This document shows, one piece after another, positions 1 to 9,197 of a stretch of 64,000 nucleotides of DNA. Source of the DNA: Flavobacterium stagni. Its GTDB lineage: Bacteria > Bacteroidota > Bacteroidia > Flavobacteriales > Flavobacteriaceae. Within the stretch, counting starts at the first letter, position 1. Each line of letters begins with the position of its first letter. The stretch lies in contig NZ_SBKN01000009.1 of assembly GCF_004122105.1 (NCBI RefSeq), positions 54,346 to 118,345 on the forward strand. The letters run 5' to 3'. The notes below the pieces were generated by a model. It was not told where the DNA came from, ran no database searches, and saw only the letters and a program-made list of their open reading frames with translations. The position numbers were made by a program, and so were the translations under genes.

Positions 1-1
1 T

Positions 2-106
2 GATGATGTTGATGATGAAGACGAAAGCGAATTGGAAGCTGAAATGGAAGATTTAATCCAACAAGCGGGCGAATTTTACGATCGCGAAATGGAAGAATTT
101 GAATAA
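2..106 (+). CDS. C-terminal end of an acidic protein (partial)
   Basis: The frame is open from the window edge and ends with TAA at 104-106. The visible 34 residues are dominated by Asp and Glu (an Asp/Glu-rich run, then a short amphipathic stretch ending in EEFE). The family cannot be recognised from this tail. Its stop lies 3 bp from the stop of the convergent MeaB gene, so there is no room for a terminator between them. Confidence 0.6.
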   Translation, partial: DDVDDEDESELEAEMEDLIQQAGEFYDREMEEFE

Positions 107-108
107 TA

Positions 109-1200
109 TTAGTCTTCTTTAAAATATTTTTTTAAAACGATAGAAGCGGCTGCAAAAGGGGATAACTCATGATTTTGTACCGCTTTTTTGTTTTGTTCCA
201 AAAGAGGAGCAATTTCCGGATGATGATAGAAACGTTGCATCAATTGTTCATTAATCGTTTCCATTAACCAATATTGATTTTGTTCTTGTCTGCGCTGATC
301 AAAATACTGATTGGATTGAACTAAGGTTAAATAGTCGGAAATCAATTCCCAAATCGCATCAATTCCAGTTTTTTCAAATGCACTGCAAGTCGTAACTTTC
401 GGAGTCCAGCCACTACTTTTGGCCGGAAAAAGATGCAAAGCACGATTGAATTCGGTTTTGGCCAATTTCGCCTTCGCCACATTATCGCCATCCGCTTTAT
501 TAATCACTACTGCATCTGCCATTTCCATGATACCGCGTTTGATGCCTTGTAATTCATCGCCAGCGCCCGCAATTTTTAACAATAAAAAGAAGTCGACCAT
601 ACTGTGAACCGCAGTTTCGCTCTGACCCACACCCACCGTTTCGATAATGATTGTGTCAAATCCGGCCGCTTCACAAAGAATAATCGATTCCCTTGTTTTT
701 CGGGCCACGCCACCCAAACTATCTCCCGAAGCACTGGGGCGGATGAATGCATTTTCATCTTTCACCAATTCCTCCATACGGGTTTTATCCCCCAAAATAC
801 TACCGTGAGAAATGGAACTGCTGGGGTCAACAGCCAACACAGCCACCTTTTTACCTAATTGGGTTAAATACGAACCGAAAGCTTCAATAAACGTACTTTT
901 TCCCACACCCGGTACACCTGTGATTCCGATGCGAACCGAACGATTAGCATGAGGCAAACAACCTTGGATTACCGTATTGGCTTTGGTTAAATGGTCGGGG
1001 TTCGTACTTTCAATTAGAGTGATGGCCCGACTCAACGCCGTTTTATCATGAGCAAGAATTCCGGCTAACAGTTCGTCGGCACTGGGCTGTATCCGACGCT
1101 TAGCCATCGCCTTTTGTAAGGCACTTTGGCTGATGAATTCCGGTTGAGGAATACCATCCACTTCCTGTAAAGCTGAAGTATGTTTCGACGATTTTGCCAA
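109..1200 (-). CDS. meaB: MeaB/ArgK-family P-loop GTPase (methylmalonyl-CoA mutase chaperone)
   Basis: Members of this family (also called LAO/AO transport ATPase) are G3E GTPases that load or protect adenosylcobalamin-dependent methylmalonyl-CoA mutase. The P-loop GVPGVGKST, the following AVDPSSS stretch, ETVGVGQSE and the guanine-specificity motif NKAD are all visible. The frame stays open to 1395, but that extension overlaps the divergent permease and reads like non-coding sequence. I chose a TTG start at 1200 (363 residues), just before the conserved SALQEVDG-like N-terminus and 17 bp after a promoter-like TATCTTTA on the minus strand. An alternative is ATG at 1272. No mutase gene is in the window. 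The family call is firm; the start is inferred. Confidence 0.88.
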   Translation of the reverse strand: MAKSSKHTSALQEVDGIPQPEFISQSALQKAMAKRRIQPSADELLAGILAHDKTALSRAITLIESTNPDHLTKANTVIQGCLPHANRSVRIGITGVPGVGKSTFIEAFGSYLTQLGKKVAVLAVDPSSSISHGSILGDKTRMEELVKDENAFIRPSASGDSLGGVARKTRESIILCEAAGFDTIIIETVGVGQSETAVHSMVDFFLLLKIAGAGDELQGIKRGIMEMADAVVINKADGDNVAKAKLAKTEFNRALHLFPAKSSGWTPKVTTCSAFEKTGIDAIWELISDYLTLVQSNQYFDQRRQEQNQYWLMETINEQLMQRFYHHPEIAPLLEQNKKAVQNHELSPFAAASIVLKKYFKED

Positions 1201-1321
1201 GGGGACTAACTTTTTCGTAAAGATACAAAAATCACTTTCGGGTTTGCAACGCGAATTTAGGATAGTTTTCATTTCAATTCTATCCTTTTTCCCGTTACTT
1301 TGTCTTTCAAATGATTTGCAA
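1201..1321. promoter_or_regulatory. Divergent promoter region between meaB and the AEC permease
   Basis: On the minus strand TATCTTTA (1218-1225) resembles the Bacteroidetes -7 box TAnnTTTG with one mismatch, with a TTG 21 bp upstream (1247-1249, minus). On the plus strand TTACTTTG (1295-1302) is a one-mismatch -7 box, about 20 bp before the proposed permease start. Both assignments are by motif only. Confidence 0.4.
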
Positions 1322-2227
1322 TTGGAAAATATTCTCCTCATTTTTATTTGTCTCGGTATTGGCATCGGATTGCAGCGTGTGTCCGCCTTTCCCAAAAACG
1401 GATATGTAGCTTTAAATCAGTATGTCATCTATGTAGCATTGCCAGCGATGACGCTGTTTTATATTCCTAAAATCGAACTCAATGCATCGTTATTGTATCC
1501 GGTTTTAGTGCCGTGGATTGGATTTTTGGTCGCTTTCCTTTTTTTCTATGGATTGGGAAAACTATTCCATTGGCCCAAAAAACTCATTGGCGCTTTGATT
1601 TTAACTGCAGGTTTAGGAAATACCTCTTTTGTCGGCTTTCCGTTGGTGAAAGCTTTTTTTGGCGAACCGGGTTTAAAAGCAGCGATTTTGGTTGATCAAC
1701 CAGGAACTTTTGTGGTACTATCTACAGCGGGTGTATTTACAGCCACTTTCTTTTCATCTGGGGCACCCAGTTTACGCAGTATTTTGCATAAAGTTGCCCT
1801 TTTCCCACCGTTCATCGCCTTTGTGATTGCCGTCGGATTATTAATTTTTCATGTAGATTTTCCGGATTCCTTTCAAGGCGTTTGCAAACAATTAGGGGCC
1901 ACTGTTTCTGCTGTTGCATTATTATCGGTGGGTTTGCAGTTAAAGTTGGGCGAACGTAGCAAACATTGGGGATTTCTAACGCTGGGTTTGGTCTTTAAAT
2001 TGGTATTGACACCGTTACTTTTTGTTTTTTTATACCGAATAGTGTTTCCGGGTAGCGGTTTGCTCGTCGATGTTTCATTGTTAGAAGCGGCCATGCCTCC
2101 CATGATTTCTGGGGCAATATTAGCTTCGAATTATGGGCTTAAACCCAAATTGAGTAATCTGATGGTGGGTATCGGAATTCCAGTTTCCTTAATTACCGTT
2201 TATTTGTGGTATTTATTGCTGATTTAG
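1322..2227 (+). CDS. AEC-family (auxin efflux carrier-like) membrane transporter
   Basis: This is an integral membrane protein of about 301 residues with ten or so hydrophobic segments. It has the paired-repeat pattern of the AEC/Mem_trans family: LNQYVIYVALPAM early, and in the second half a conserved LLEAAMPPM segment followed by ASNYGL. Bacterial members export or import small carboxylates or other metabolites; the substrate here cannot be told. No ATG fits the expected N-terminus. A TTG at 1322 gives a start beginning MENILLIF, and another TTG lies at 1316. An upstream TTG at 1244 would add a stretch that overlaps the meaB promoter and is less likely. The gene is divergent from meaB. Confidence 0.82.
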   Translation: MENILLIFICLGIGIGLQRVSAFPKNGYVALNQYVIYVALPAMTLFYIPKIELNASLLYPVLVPWIGFLVAFLFFYGLGKLFHWPKKLIGALILTAGLGNTSFVGFPLVKAFFGEPGLKAAILVDQPGTFVVLSTAGVFTATFFSSGAPSLRSILHKVALFPPFIAFVIAVGLLIFHVDFPDSFQGVCKQLGATVSAVALLSVGLQLKLGERSKHWGFLTLGLVFKLVLTPLLFVFLYRIVFPGSGLLVDVSLLEAAMPPMISGAILASNYGLKPKLSNLMVGIGIPVSLITVYLWYLLLI

Positions 2228-2290
2228 TCCCCAAAAAGTACCTTTTTTACCAACAAAAATTTTATTTTTACACGAATAATTAGATTAAAA

Positions 2291-3694
2291 ATGGCGCTAT
2301 CATTAGAATTACTTTCCCGCTTAGAATCCATTGTGGGAAGTGCCTATATTTCGACCGATGTTGAGGTTTTAAAAGCCTATGGACATGATGAAACCGAAGA
2401 TTATAGTTTCCCTCCCAATGTTGTCGTAAAACCGGCTAATGCTTTTGAAATTGCTGAAATTTTGAAAGCGGCCAATGATTATAAAATGCCCACCACACCC
2501 ATTGGGGGCCGAACCGGTTTAAGCGGTGGTGCTTTGTGTATTTATGAAGGAATTGGATTGTCGACAGAACGATTGAACCAGATCCTTGAAATCGACGAAC
2601 AGAATTTACAAGTTACCGTTGAACCCGCCGTGATTACCCAAGTATTGCGTGAGGCAGTGGCTGAAAAAGGATTGTTCTATCCCGTAGATCCAAGCAGCAT
2701 GGGCAGTTGTTTTATTGGTGGAAATATCGCTGAGAATTCTGGAGGAGCACGCGCTGTAAAATATGGCGTCACCAAAGATTATGTACTCAATTTGGAAGTG
2801 GTATTGCCCAACGGTGAAATCATTTGGACGGGTGCTAATACACTGAAAAACTCTACTGGTTACAACCTAACCCAATTAATGGTGGGAAGCGAGGGAACTT
2901 TAGGTGTGATTACCAAAATCGTTTTGAAATTATTACCCAAAAACAGTCATAACGTTCTCATGTTGGTGCCGTTTTTCAAAGCGGAAGAAGCCTGTGAAGC
3001 CGTTTCGGCGATTTTTAGAGCAGGGATTGTTCCGAGTGCTTTGGAATTTATGGAGCGCGACGCCATTGATTGGACACTCCAGTTTGTTGAAGGCATCAAT
3101 GTCCAAGTTCCCGAAAAGGTACAAGCACATTTGTTGATTGAAGTCGACGGGAATTATCCCGAAATTCTTATGTTGGAAGCCGAAAAAATTCTGAGTGTAG
3201 TTGAACATTTTGAAATCGATGAAGTCCTTTTTGCAGATACCGAAGACCAAAAAAATGCTTTGTGGAAAATGCGTCGTTCGGTAGCTGAAGCCGTAAAAGC
3301 CAATTCGGTGTACAAAGAAGAAGATACGGTTGTGCCCCGTTATATGTTGCCCGAACTCTTAACTGGAATCAAAAAAATTGGTGCCAAATACGGTTTCCAA
3401 TCGGTGTGTTATGGACACGCCGGTGACGGCAACTTACATGTCAATATCATCAAAGGTGATTTGACGGATGAACAGTGGCAAATCGAGGTTCCAAAAGGGA
3501 TTCGTGAAATTTTCGAATTAACTGTTCAGTTAAAAGGAACCCTTTCGGGCGAACATGGAATCGGATTTGTACAAAAGAATTTCATGGATATTGCGTTTTC
3601 CAAAACTCACCTTGAATTGATGGAACGCATAAAGCATGTGTTTGATCCAAATAATATTTTAAATCCAGGGAAAATTTTCCCTGACAACTTATAA
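2291..3694 (+). CDS. FAD-linked oxidase (GlcD / D-lactate dehydrogenase family)
   Basis: A 467-residue soluble flavoprotein. An FAD_binding_4 (PCMH-type) domain covers about residues 35-215, with the glycine-rich GGRTGLSGGA segment and GGNIAENSGG. An FAD-oxidase C-terminal domain covers about 220-460, with the conserved YGHAGDGNLHVN motif and LSGEHGIGF near the end. The family oxidises 2-hydroxy acids (D-lactate, glycolate or D-2-hydroxyglutarate) to 2-oxo acids and passes electrons on. Sequence alone does not settle the substrate. No GlcE or GlcF partner is adjacent, which favours a single-subunit D-lactate dehydrogenase-like enzyme. The gene sits 25 bp upstream of nadC on the same strand. 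Confidence 0.88.
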   Translation: MALSLELLSRLESIVGSAYISTDVEVLKAYGHDETEDYSFPPNVVVKPANAFEIAEILKAANDYKMPTTPIGGRTGLSGGALCIYEGIGLSTERLNQILEIDEQNLQVTVEPAVITQVLREAVAEKGLFYPVDPSSMGSCFIGGNIAENSGGARAVKYGVTKDYVLNLEVVLPNGEIIWTGANTLKNSTGYNLTQLMVGSEGTLGVITKIVLKLLPKNSHNVLMLVPFFKAEEACEAVSAIFRAGIVPSALEFMERDAIDWTLQFVEGINVQVPEKVQAHLLIEVDGNYPEILMLEAEKILSVVEHFEIDEVLFADTEDQKNALWKMRRSVAEAVKANSVYKEEDTVVPRYMLPELLTGIKKIGAKYGFQSVCYGHAGDGNLHVNIIKGDLTDEQWQIEVPKGIREIFELTVQLKGTLSGEHGIGFVQKNFMDIAFSKTHLELMERIKHVFDPNNILNPGKIFPDNL

Positions 3695-3718
3695 ATCGGT
3701 CACAAGACCTTTGCAATT

Positions 3719-4576
3719 ATGATTTCAGAAGCGCAATTTGAACATGAATTACAATTAATCATTGCCAATGCCATCCGCGAAGATGTAGGAGACGGCGATC
3801 ACAGTTCGCTGGCCTGTATACCCGCTGATGCACAAGGTAAAGCAAAACTTTTGGTGAAAGATGAAGGCATCATTGCAGGAGTAGCCTTTGCTCAAAAAGT
3901 ATTTCATTATGTCGATCCCGAAATGACCGTGGAGGTTTTTATCGAAGACGGTGCGCGGGTGAAGCATGGGGATGTCGTTTTTCATGTTACAGGTCGGTCG
4001 CAATCCATTTTGAAAGCGGAACGGTTGGTGTTGAATTCGATGCAACGAATGAGCGCTGTTGCTACCAAAACGCGTCATTATGTGGATTTGTTGGAAGGAA
4101 CAAACACCAAGATTCTCGATACCCGAAAAACAACGCCCGGCTTTCGCGCTTGTGAGAAATGGGCGGTGAAAATTGGTGGCGGCGAGAACCACCGGTTTGC
4201 GTTGTACGATATGATCATGTTGAAAGATAATCACAATGATTTTGCGGGCGGAATTACTGCAGCTATCCAAAAAACACAAGCCTATTTGCAAGAAACCGGA
4301 CGCGATTTGAAAATTATCGTCGAGGCACGAAATCTTGCAGAAATTGAAGAAATTCTCCAATCAGAAGGAATTCACCGTATTTTGATTGATAATTTCAATT
4401 TTGAAGACACTAAAAAAGCCGTGGCTTTGATTGGAACAAAATGCCAAACCGAATCATCCGGAAATATTAATGAAACGACTATTCGTCAATATGCTGATTG
4501 TGGGGTGAATTATATTTCCTCGGGCGCATTAACGCATTCTGTATATAACATGGATTTAAGTTTGAAAGCGATTTAA
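3719..4576 (+). CDS. nadC: Nicotinate-nucleotide pyrophosphorylase (carboxylating)
   Basis: NadC converts quinolinate and PRPP into nicotinate mononucleotide, CO2 and diphosphate in de novo NAD synthesis. The 285-residue length is typical. Visible family motifs include the N-terminal EDVGDGDHSS segment, the central ILDTRKTTPGFR, the GGGENHR segment and the KDNH motif that line the phosphoribosyl/quinolinate pocket. The neighbouring yihY-like gene starts on the base after its stop, so the two are probably cotranscribed. No nadA or nadB is present here. Confidence 0.96.
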   Translation: MISEAQFEHELQLIIANAIREDVGDGDHSSLACIPADAQGKAKLLVKDEGIIAGVAFAQKVFHYVDPEMTVEVFIEDGARVKHGDVVFHVTGRSQSILKAERLVLNSMQRMSAVATKTRHYVDLLEGTNTKILDTRKTTPGFRACEKWAVKIGGGENHRFALYDMIMLKDNHNDFAGGITAAIQKTQAYLQETGRDLKIIVEARNLAEIEEILQSEGIHRILIDNFNFEDTKKAVALIGTKCQTESSGNINETTIRQYADCGVNYISSGALTHSVYNMDLSLKAI

Positions 4577-5536
4577 ATGCAAGAAAGTATCGAACAAAAA
4601 ATAAAGAAACTTCCCGGTATACGCCATCTCATCGCGTTGACCGATCGTATCAAGTTACCTTGGTTACACGGTCTATCGCTTTATGAATTGGTGGATTTGT
4701 ATGTCACCGGAATTGCAGAAAATGCCTTGTCTAATCGGGCGGCGTCTATTGCGTTCAGCTTTTTTATGGCATTGTTCCCATTTGCTCTTTTTATTTTAAA
4801 CTTAATCCCTTACATCCCCATCGAAGGTTTTCAAGATGATTTCATGGGGTTTGTCCAACAAAGTGTGCCGCCCACAACATTTGAAGCCATTTCAAAAATT
4901 GTCAACGACATTCTCCATAATTCCCATTCGGGATTGATCTCCACGGGGTTTTTTATGGCAGTCTTATTGATGACCAATGGGGTAAATGCGATACTCACCG
5001 GATTTGAAACCTCGCATCATGTGAGCGAAAAGCGAAAGTTTGTTCGTCAATATCTAGTTGCTTTGGGTATTTCAATTTTGCTTTCGATGATACTGATCGT
5101 CACGGTTGCGGCCATTGTGGTTTTTGAAGTTTTTATTCAAAAAATTAAAATTCAAGATGTACTCTCAGAAGATATTCCACTCATTCAAATGGGACGGTAT
5201 GCGTTTGTCATCTTGATGATTTTAATGGCGACGTCGATTTTATTTAAATTCGGAATTAAACGCGATAAACGCCGTTCGTTTATATCTATTGGTTCTGTTT
5301 TTACAACCTTATTAATTATTATTTCCTCCTATTTCTTCGGGATTTGGGTAGTACGTTTTTCAAAATATAACGAACTTTATGGTTCGATAGGAACGCTGTT
5401 GGTGGTCATGTTTTATATTTGGATTAACAGCGCCATTTTGCTTTTAGGATTTGAATTGAATGGTACGATAAATACGCTCAAACGTCGTGAGGAGCAACGA
5501 AAATTGAAAGAAGAACAACAAGCCCAATCTTTATAA
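4577..5536 (+). CDS. YihY/BrkB-family inner membrane protein
   Basis: A 319-residue membrane protein of the YihY/virulence factor BrkB family (once called ribonuclease BN by mistake). A short cytoplasmic N-terminus leads into about six hydrophobic segments, including the family-typical ASIAFSFFMALFPF stretch near residue 60 and a GSIGTLLVVMFYIWI stretch near residue 275. The tail is highly charged (KRREEQRKLKEEQQ). The molecular role of the family is unresolved. The ATG abuts the nadC stop with no spacer, and priA follows 6 bp later, suggesting a nadC-yihY-priA transcript. Confidence 0.85.
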   Translation: MQESIEQKIKKLPGIRHLIALTDRIKLPWLHGLSLYELVDLYVTGIAENALSNRAASIAFSFFMALFPFALFILNLIPYIPIEGFQDDFMGFVQQSVPPTTFEAISKIVNDILHNSHSGLISTGFFMAVLLMTNGVNAILTGFETSHHVSEKRKFVRQYLVALGISILLSMILIVTVAAIVVFEVFIQKIKIQDVLSEDIPLIQMGRYAFVILMILMATSILFKFGIKRDKRRSFISIGSVFTTLLIIISSYFFGIWVVRFSKYNELYGSIGTLLVVMFYIWINSAILLLGFELNGTINTLKRREEQRKLKEEQQAQSL

Positions 5537-5542
5537 TTTACC

Positions 5543-7990
5543 GTGTATTTTACAGAAGTGATTTTACCGTTGGCTTTGCCCCGAACCTTTACCTATCTGG
5601 TTACGGAGGACGAATTTCATTTCCTGCAACCGGGAATGCGTGTGGTGGTGCCGTTTGGTAAAAGTAAGATGTATACGGCTTTGGTTTTGGATTTACATCA
5701 AAATCCACCTCAATTATATGAGGCCAAAGAAATTCATCAAATCCTGGATGATCAGCCTATTGTGAATGCTTTTCAACTCAAGCACTGGCAGTGGATAGCC
5801 GACTATTATATGTGTTCGTTAGGCGATGTCTATCGGGGCGCCATGCCTTCCGCTTTTTTGTTGGAAAGTGAAACCATTTTAAATTTTAAAAAAGAAACGG
5901 CTATTGATGCCTCCGAGTTATCGGATGATGAATACTTGATATACGAAGCCTTACAGCACCAAAGTTCGATAAAACTTCAAGAAGCTGCCGCCATTCTCAA
6001 TAAAAAAAGAGTATTTCCTGTTATTCAAAAGTTACTGCAAAAAGAAGTGCTGCATTTACACGAAGAAGTGCAGGAAATCTACAAACCTAAGTTGGTTAAA
6101 TATATTCGATTAACAGAAGAATATACCCAACAAGAGCAGTTAATGGGTTTGCTCGAACTGTTGAAAAGCAGTAAACAAAAGGATGCGGTGTTAATGTATT
6201 TTCAATTGCAGGCCCGAGATCGCAAGCCTATTTCGGTGAAGACTTTAAAAGAAGCGTCTGGGGTAACGGATGCGGTTTTGAAGGCTTTGGTCGATAAAGC
6301 CATTTTTGAAACCTATTTGATTCAAGAAGATCGGGTGAATTTTGAATCCCAATTTGAAGAATATGAAATTGCCTTAAGTGAGAATCAGGAAGCAGCATTT
6401 ACTGCTATAAATCATGATTTTTTGAGTAAAGAGGTCGTTTTATTACACGGTATCACAGGTTCGGGGAAAACAGAAATTTATATAAAACTAATAGAAGAAA
6501 CAATTGCCAAAGGGAAGCAAGTCTTGTATTTGTTACCAGAAATTGCGTTAACTACCCAACTGGTGAGTCGATTGACAAAATATTTCGGAAATAAAGTGAG
6601 TGTTTTTCATTCCAAATATTCCAACAATGAACGCGTTGAAGTTTGGCATCGGGTGTTGAAGCAATCTGAGGGAGCACAAATTGTGATTGGGGCTCGTTCA
6701 GCTCTTTTTTTACCCTTTTCCAATTTAGGGTTGATTTTAGTTGACGAAGAACACGAACAAACCTTTAAGCAACACGATCCAGCACCGCGCTATCATGCTC
6801 GCGATGCCGCCATTGTATTAGCGCATGCGCACCAAGCGAAAACGCTTTTGGGTTCGGCGACACCCAGTTTAGAAACCTATTTCAATGCCAAAAACGGGAA
6901 ATACGGTTTGGTAACTTTATCTGAACGATTTGGGAAAACGCCCTTGCCCACGGTTGAATTGGTGGATTTGAAAGAAGCGTATTTTAAAAAACGAATGAAA
7001 GGTCATTTCAGTTTGCATTTAATTGATGCCATTTCTGAAGCCTTGGCCTTAAACGAACAGGTTATTTTATTTCAAAACCGCCGCGGCTTTGCCCCCGTAA
7101 TGGAATGTATGACGTGTGGCCATATTCCCCAATGCACGAATTGTAATGTGAGTTTGACCTACCATAAATTCAAAAGTCAATTGCGCTGTCACTATTGTGG
7201 CTATTCGATTGCGAAACCCAACAGTTGCCATGCCTGTTCGAGTACCGATTTATCCACCAAAGGCTTTGGAACCGAACAAATTGAATTGGAATTGGCCAGT
7301 TTATTTCCAGAACACAATATCAAGCGAATGGATCAGGACACCACCCGAGGGAAATACAGTTTTGAAAAATTGATCGACAGTTTTAAAAACCGTGAGATTG
7401 ATATTTTGGTGGGTACCCAAATGTTAGCTAAAGGGTTGGACTTTGATAATGTTTCCTTGGTCGGAATTTTGAATGCCGATACCATGTTGTATCATCCTGA
7501 TTTTAGAGCATTCGAACGCAGTTTCCAAATGATGACCCAAGTGGCGGGTAGGGCAGGACGGTCGGAGAAACAAGGAAAGGTGATTATACAAACCTACAAT
7601 CCGATGCACAATACGATTCAGCAAGTTACGCACAATAGTTATACTGAAATGTTTAAAGAGCAATTGTATGACCGTCAGATTTACAAATATCCGCCGTATT
7701 TTCGATTAATACGATTGACATTAAAACACCGTGACTTTGGCAAATTGAAAGAGGGAAGTCTGTGGTTGTATCAAGTTTTGAAGCAACAAATCGCGAGTCC
7801 GGTACTCGGTCCAGAAGAGCCTGCGATTAATAAAATTCGCAACGAGTATATCCGCACAATTTTGATTAAAATTCCGGCACAACAGCCCTTAACAGGCACA
7901 AAAAAAACTATCCAAAAAGTCTTGGATAGTTTTGATTCGGTTGCCCAATACCGTTCGGTAAAGGTTACAGTTAATGTTGATTTTTACTAA
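5543..7990 (+). CDS. priA: Primosomal protein N' (replication restart helicase PriA)
   Basis: PriA is a 3'-5' superfamily 2 helicase that rebuilds replisomes at stalled forks. The 815-residue protein has the N-terminal DNA-binding part (EVILPLALPRTFTY), Walker A GITGSGKTE near residue 302, the Walker B variant DEEH near 400, and eight zinc-binding cysteines between about 519 and 567 inserted in the helicase core (CMTC, CTNC, CHYC, CHAC). The GTG start at 5543 is chosen because it begins directly with the conserved MYFTEVILP. The gene follows yihY by 6 bp. Its TAA overlaps the stop of the convergent LytTR gene. Confidence 0.96.
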   Translation: MYFTEVILPLALPRTFTYLVTEDEFHFLQPGMRVVVPFGKSKMYTALVLDLHQNPPQLYEAKEIHQILDDQPIVNAFQLKHWQWIADYYMCSLGDVYRGAMPSAFLLESETILNFKKETAIDASELSDDEYLIYEALQHQSSIKLQEAAAILNKKRVFPVIQKLLQKEVLHLHEEVQEIYKPKLVKYIRLTEEYTQQEQLMGLLELLKSSKQKDAVLMYFQLQARDRKPISVKTLKEASGVTDAVLKALVDKAIFETYLIQEDRVNFESQFEEYEIALSENQEAAFTAINHDFLSKEVVLLHGITGSGKTEIYIKLIEETIAKGKQVLYLLPEIALTTQLVSRLTKYFGNKVSVFHSKYSNNERVEVWHRVLKQSEGAQIVIGARSALFLPFSNLGLILVDEEHEQTFKQHDPAPRYHARDAAIVLAHAHQAKTLLGSATPSLETYFNAKNGKYGLVTLSERFGKTPLPTVELVDLKEAYFKKRMKGHFSLHLIDAISEALALNEQVILFQNRRGFAPVMECMTCGHIPQCTNCNVSLTYHKFKSQLRCHYCGYSIAKPNSCHACSSTDLSTKGFGTEQIELELASLFPEHNIKRMDQDTTRGKYSFEKLIDSFKNREIDILVGTQMLAKGLDFDNVSLVGILNADTMLYHPDFRAFERSFQMMTQVAGRAGRSEKQGKVIIQTYNPMHNTIQQVTHNSYTEMFKEQLYDRQIYKYPPYFRLIRLTLKHRDFGKLKEGSLWLYQVLKQQIASPVLGPEEPAINKIRNEYIRTILIKIPAQQPLTGTKKTIQKVLDSFDSVAQYRSVKVTVNVDFY

Positions 7991-8682
7991 GCAATAGCCA
8001 AAGCCTTAATTAAATCGTCTTTCTTGTTACGACTTAACGGAATTTTAGTTACGCCAATTTCAGCATATTTACTGTTAAAGCGTTCTACTTTGTCTATATT
8101 AATAATATACGACTTGTGTACGCGAATGAATTTTTCTTTTGATAAATCTTTTTCAAAAGACTTCATTGTGGAAAGTACCAAGTTCGTGTCTTCTTCAGTT
8201 ACCACTTTTACATAATCACCATAGGCCTCAATCCACTTGATTTTATTCGTGTAAACCTTCAGTTTTTTGAGATTACTCTTAATAAAGATGTGTTCTCCTT
8301 CTTCTTCGTGGTTTTCACGGCGTAACATGTGTTGTTCAAGGGCACGTTTAACAGAAGCGTTAAAGCGCTCTAATACAATAGGCTTTTGTAGGTAATCTGT
8401 AGCGTCGTAATCGAAAGCTTTCAGCGCATACTCTGCTTTAGAAGTAATGAAAATTACCTGTGGCTTAACTTTTAAGCCGTCGATAAAATCAAAACCGCTG
8501 ATAACAGGCATCTCAACATCCAGGAAGATCAAGTCCACTGTATGAACGGTCATACAGTTTTTTGCTTCGATAGCGTTAGAAAAATCTCCAACTAAGTGTA
8601 AATTTGGATGATTATTTACTAACTTTGCAATGACCATTCTTTGTAATGAACTGTCGTCAACAACTACACAATTTAACTTCAT
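7987..8682 (-). CDS. LytTR-family response regulator
   Basis: The 231-residue protein has a receiver domain at about 1-120 (acidic pair D9/D10, phospho-acceptor Asp55 in FLDVEMP, conserved Lys in YLQKP) and a LytTR DNA-binding domain at about 135-228 (IKWIEAYGDYVKV, FIRVHKSYIIN). Family members bind phased direct repeats in promoters and often control envelope or behaviour genes. No histidine kinase is adjacent, so the partner is unknown. The stop overlaps that of priA by 4 bp in convergent orientation. The upstream minus-strand sequence contains a TACTTTAG-like -7 box. Confidence 0.92.
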   Translation of the reverse strand: MKLNCVVVDDSSLQRMVIAKLVNNHPNLHLVGDFSNAIEAKNCMTVHTVDLIFLDVEMPVISGFDFIDGLKVKPQVIFITSKAEYALKAFDYDATDYLQKPIVLERFNASVKRALEQHMLRRENHEEEGEHIFIKSNLKKLKVYTNKIKWIEAYGDYVKVVTEEDTNLVLSTMKSFEKDLSKEKFIRVHKSYIINIDKVERFNSKYAEIGVTKIPLSRNKKDDLIKALAIA

Positions 8683-8790
8683 AATTTAGTGTTATTATAG
8701 ATTTGGTAGTGCTAAAGTATAAGGTTAAAATCAAAAAACCTAATTTTTATCGGCTTTTTTTGCACTTAAGCGAATATTTTTACTTTTTGC

Positions 8791-8820
8791 TTGTTTATTA
8801 AATTTATTTCCTTACTTTTG
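8791..8820 (+). promoter_or_regulatory. Promoter of the rpsF-rpsR-rplI operon
   Basis: A perfect Bacteroidetes vegetative promoter: TTG at 8791-8793, a 19-bp spacer, then TACTTTTG (TAnnTTTG) at 8813-8820, ending 32 bp before the rpsF ATG. This is one of the two best promoter matches in the window. Confidence 0.8.
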
Positions 8821-8852
8821 CGCCCAATTTGAATTTTTTAATCATTTGTATT

Positions 8853-9191
8853 ATGAAACATTATGAAACTGTTTTCATTTTAAATCCCGTTTTATCTGAA
8901 GTTCAGGTAAAGGAAACAGTAAGCAAGTTCGAGGATTTTCTTACTTCTAAGGGTTCTAAAATGGTATCAAAAGAGGATTGGGGCTTAAAAAAATTAGCTT
9001 ACGAAATCCAACACAAGAAAAGTGGTTTTTACCATTTATTCGAATTCCAAGCTTCTCCAGAAGTATTGATTCAATTTGAAACTGAATTCCGTCGTGACGA
9101 GCGAGTGATGCGTTTCTTAACTGTAGCACTTGACAAGCATGCGGTATCTTGGGCAGAAAGAAGAAGAGAAAAATTAAAATCTAAAGCGTAA
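8853..9191 (+). CDS. rpsF: 30S ribosomal protein S6
   Basis: S6 binds S18 and 16S rRNA on the platform of the small subunit. The start is placed at ATG 8853 (112 residues, beginning MKHYETVF), the classic S6 N-terminus. A TTG 24 bp upstream would add eight unconserved residues. The KEDWGLKKLAYEI motif and FRRDERVMRFL segment match the family. It is first in the S6-S18-L9 operon. No priB or ssb gene is interposed, unlike in many Proteobacteria and Firmicutes. Confidence 0.97.
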   Translation: MKHYETVFILNPVLSEVQVKETVSKFEDFLTSKGSKMVSKEDWGLKKLAYEIQHKKSGFYHLFEFQASPEVLIQFETEFRRDERVMRFLTVALDKHAVSWAERRREKLKSKA

Positions 9192-9197
9192 GGAATC

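Noticed and set aside
1201..1395. N-terminal extension of MeaB to 1395
   Set aside because: It overlaps the divergent permease region, lacks family similarity, and crosses a promoter-like box.
3755..4360. 201-codon minus-strand frame
   Set aside because: Lies fully inside nadC, and its translation is low-complexity antisense without domain or export signals.
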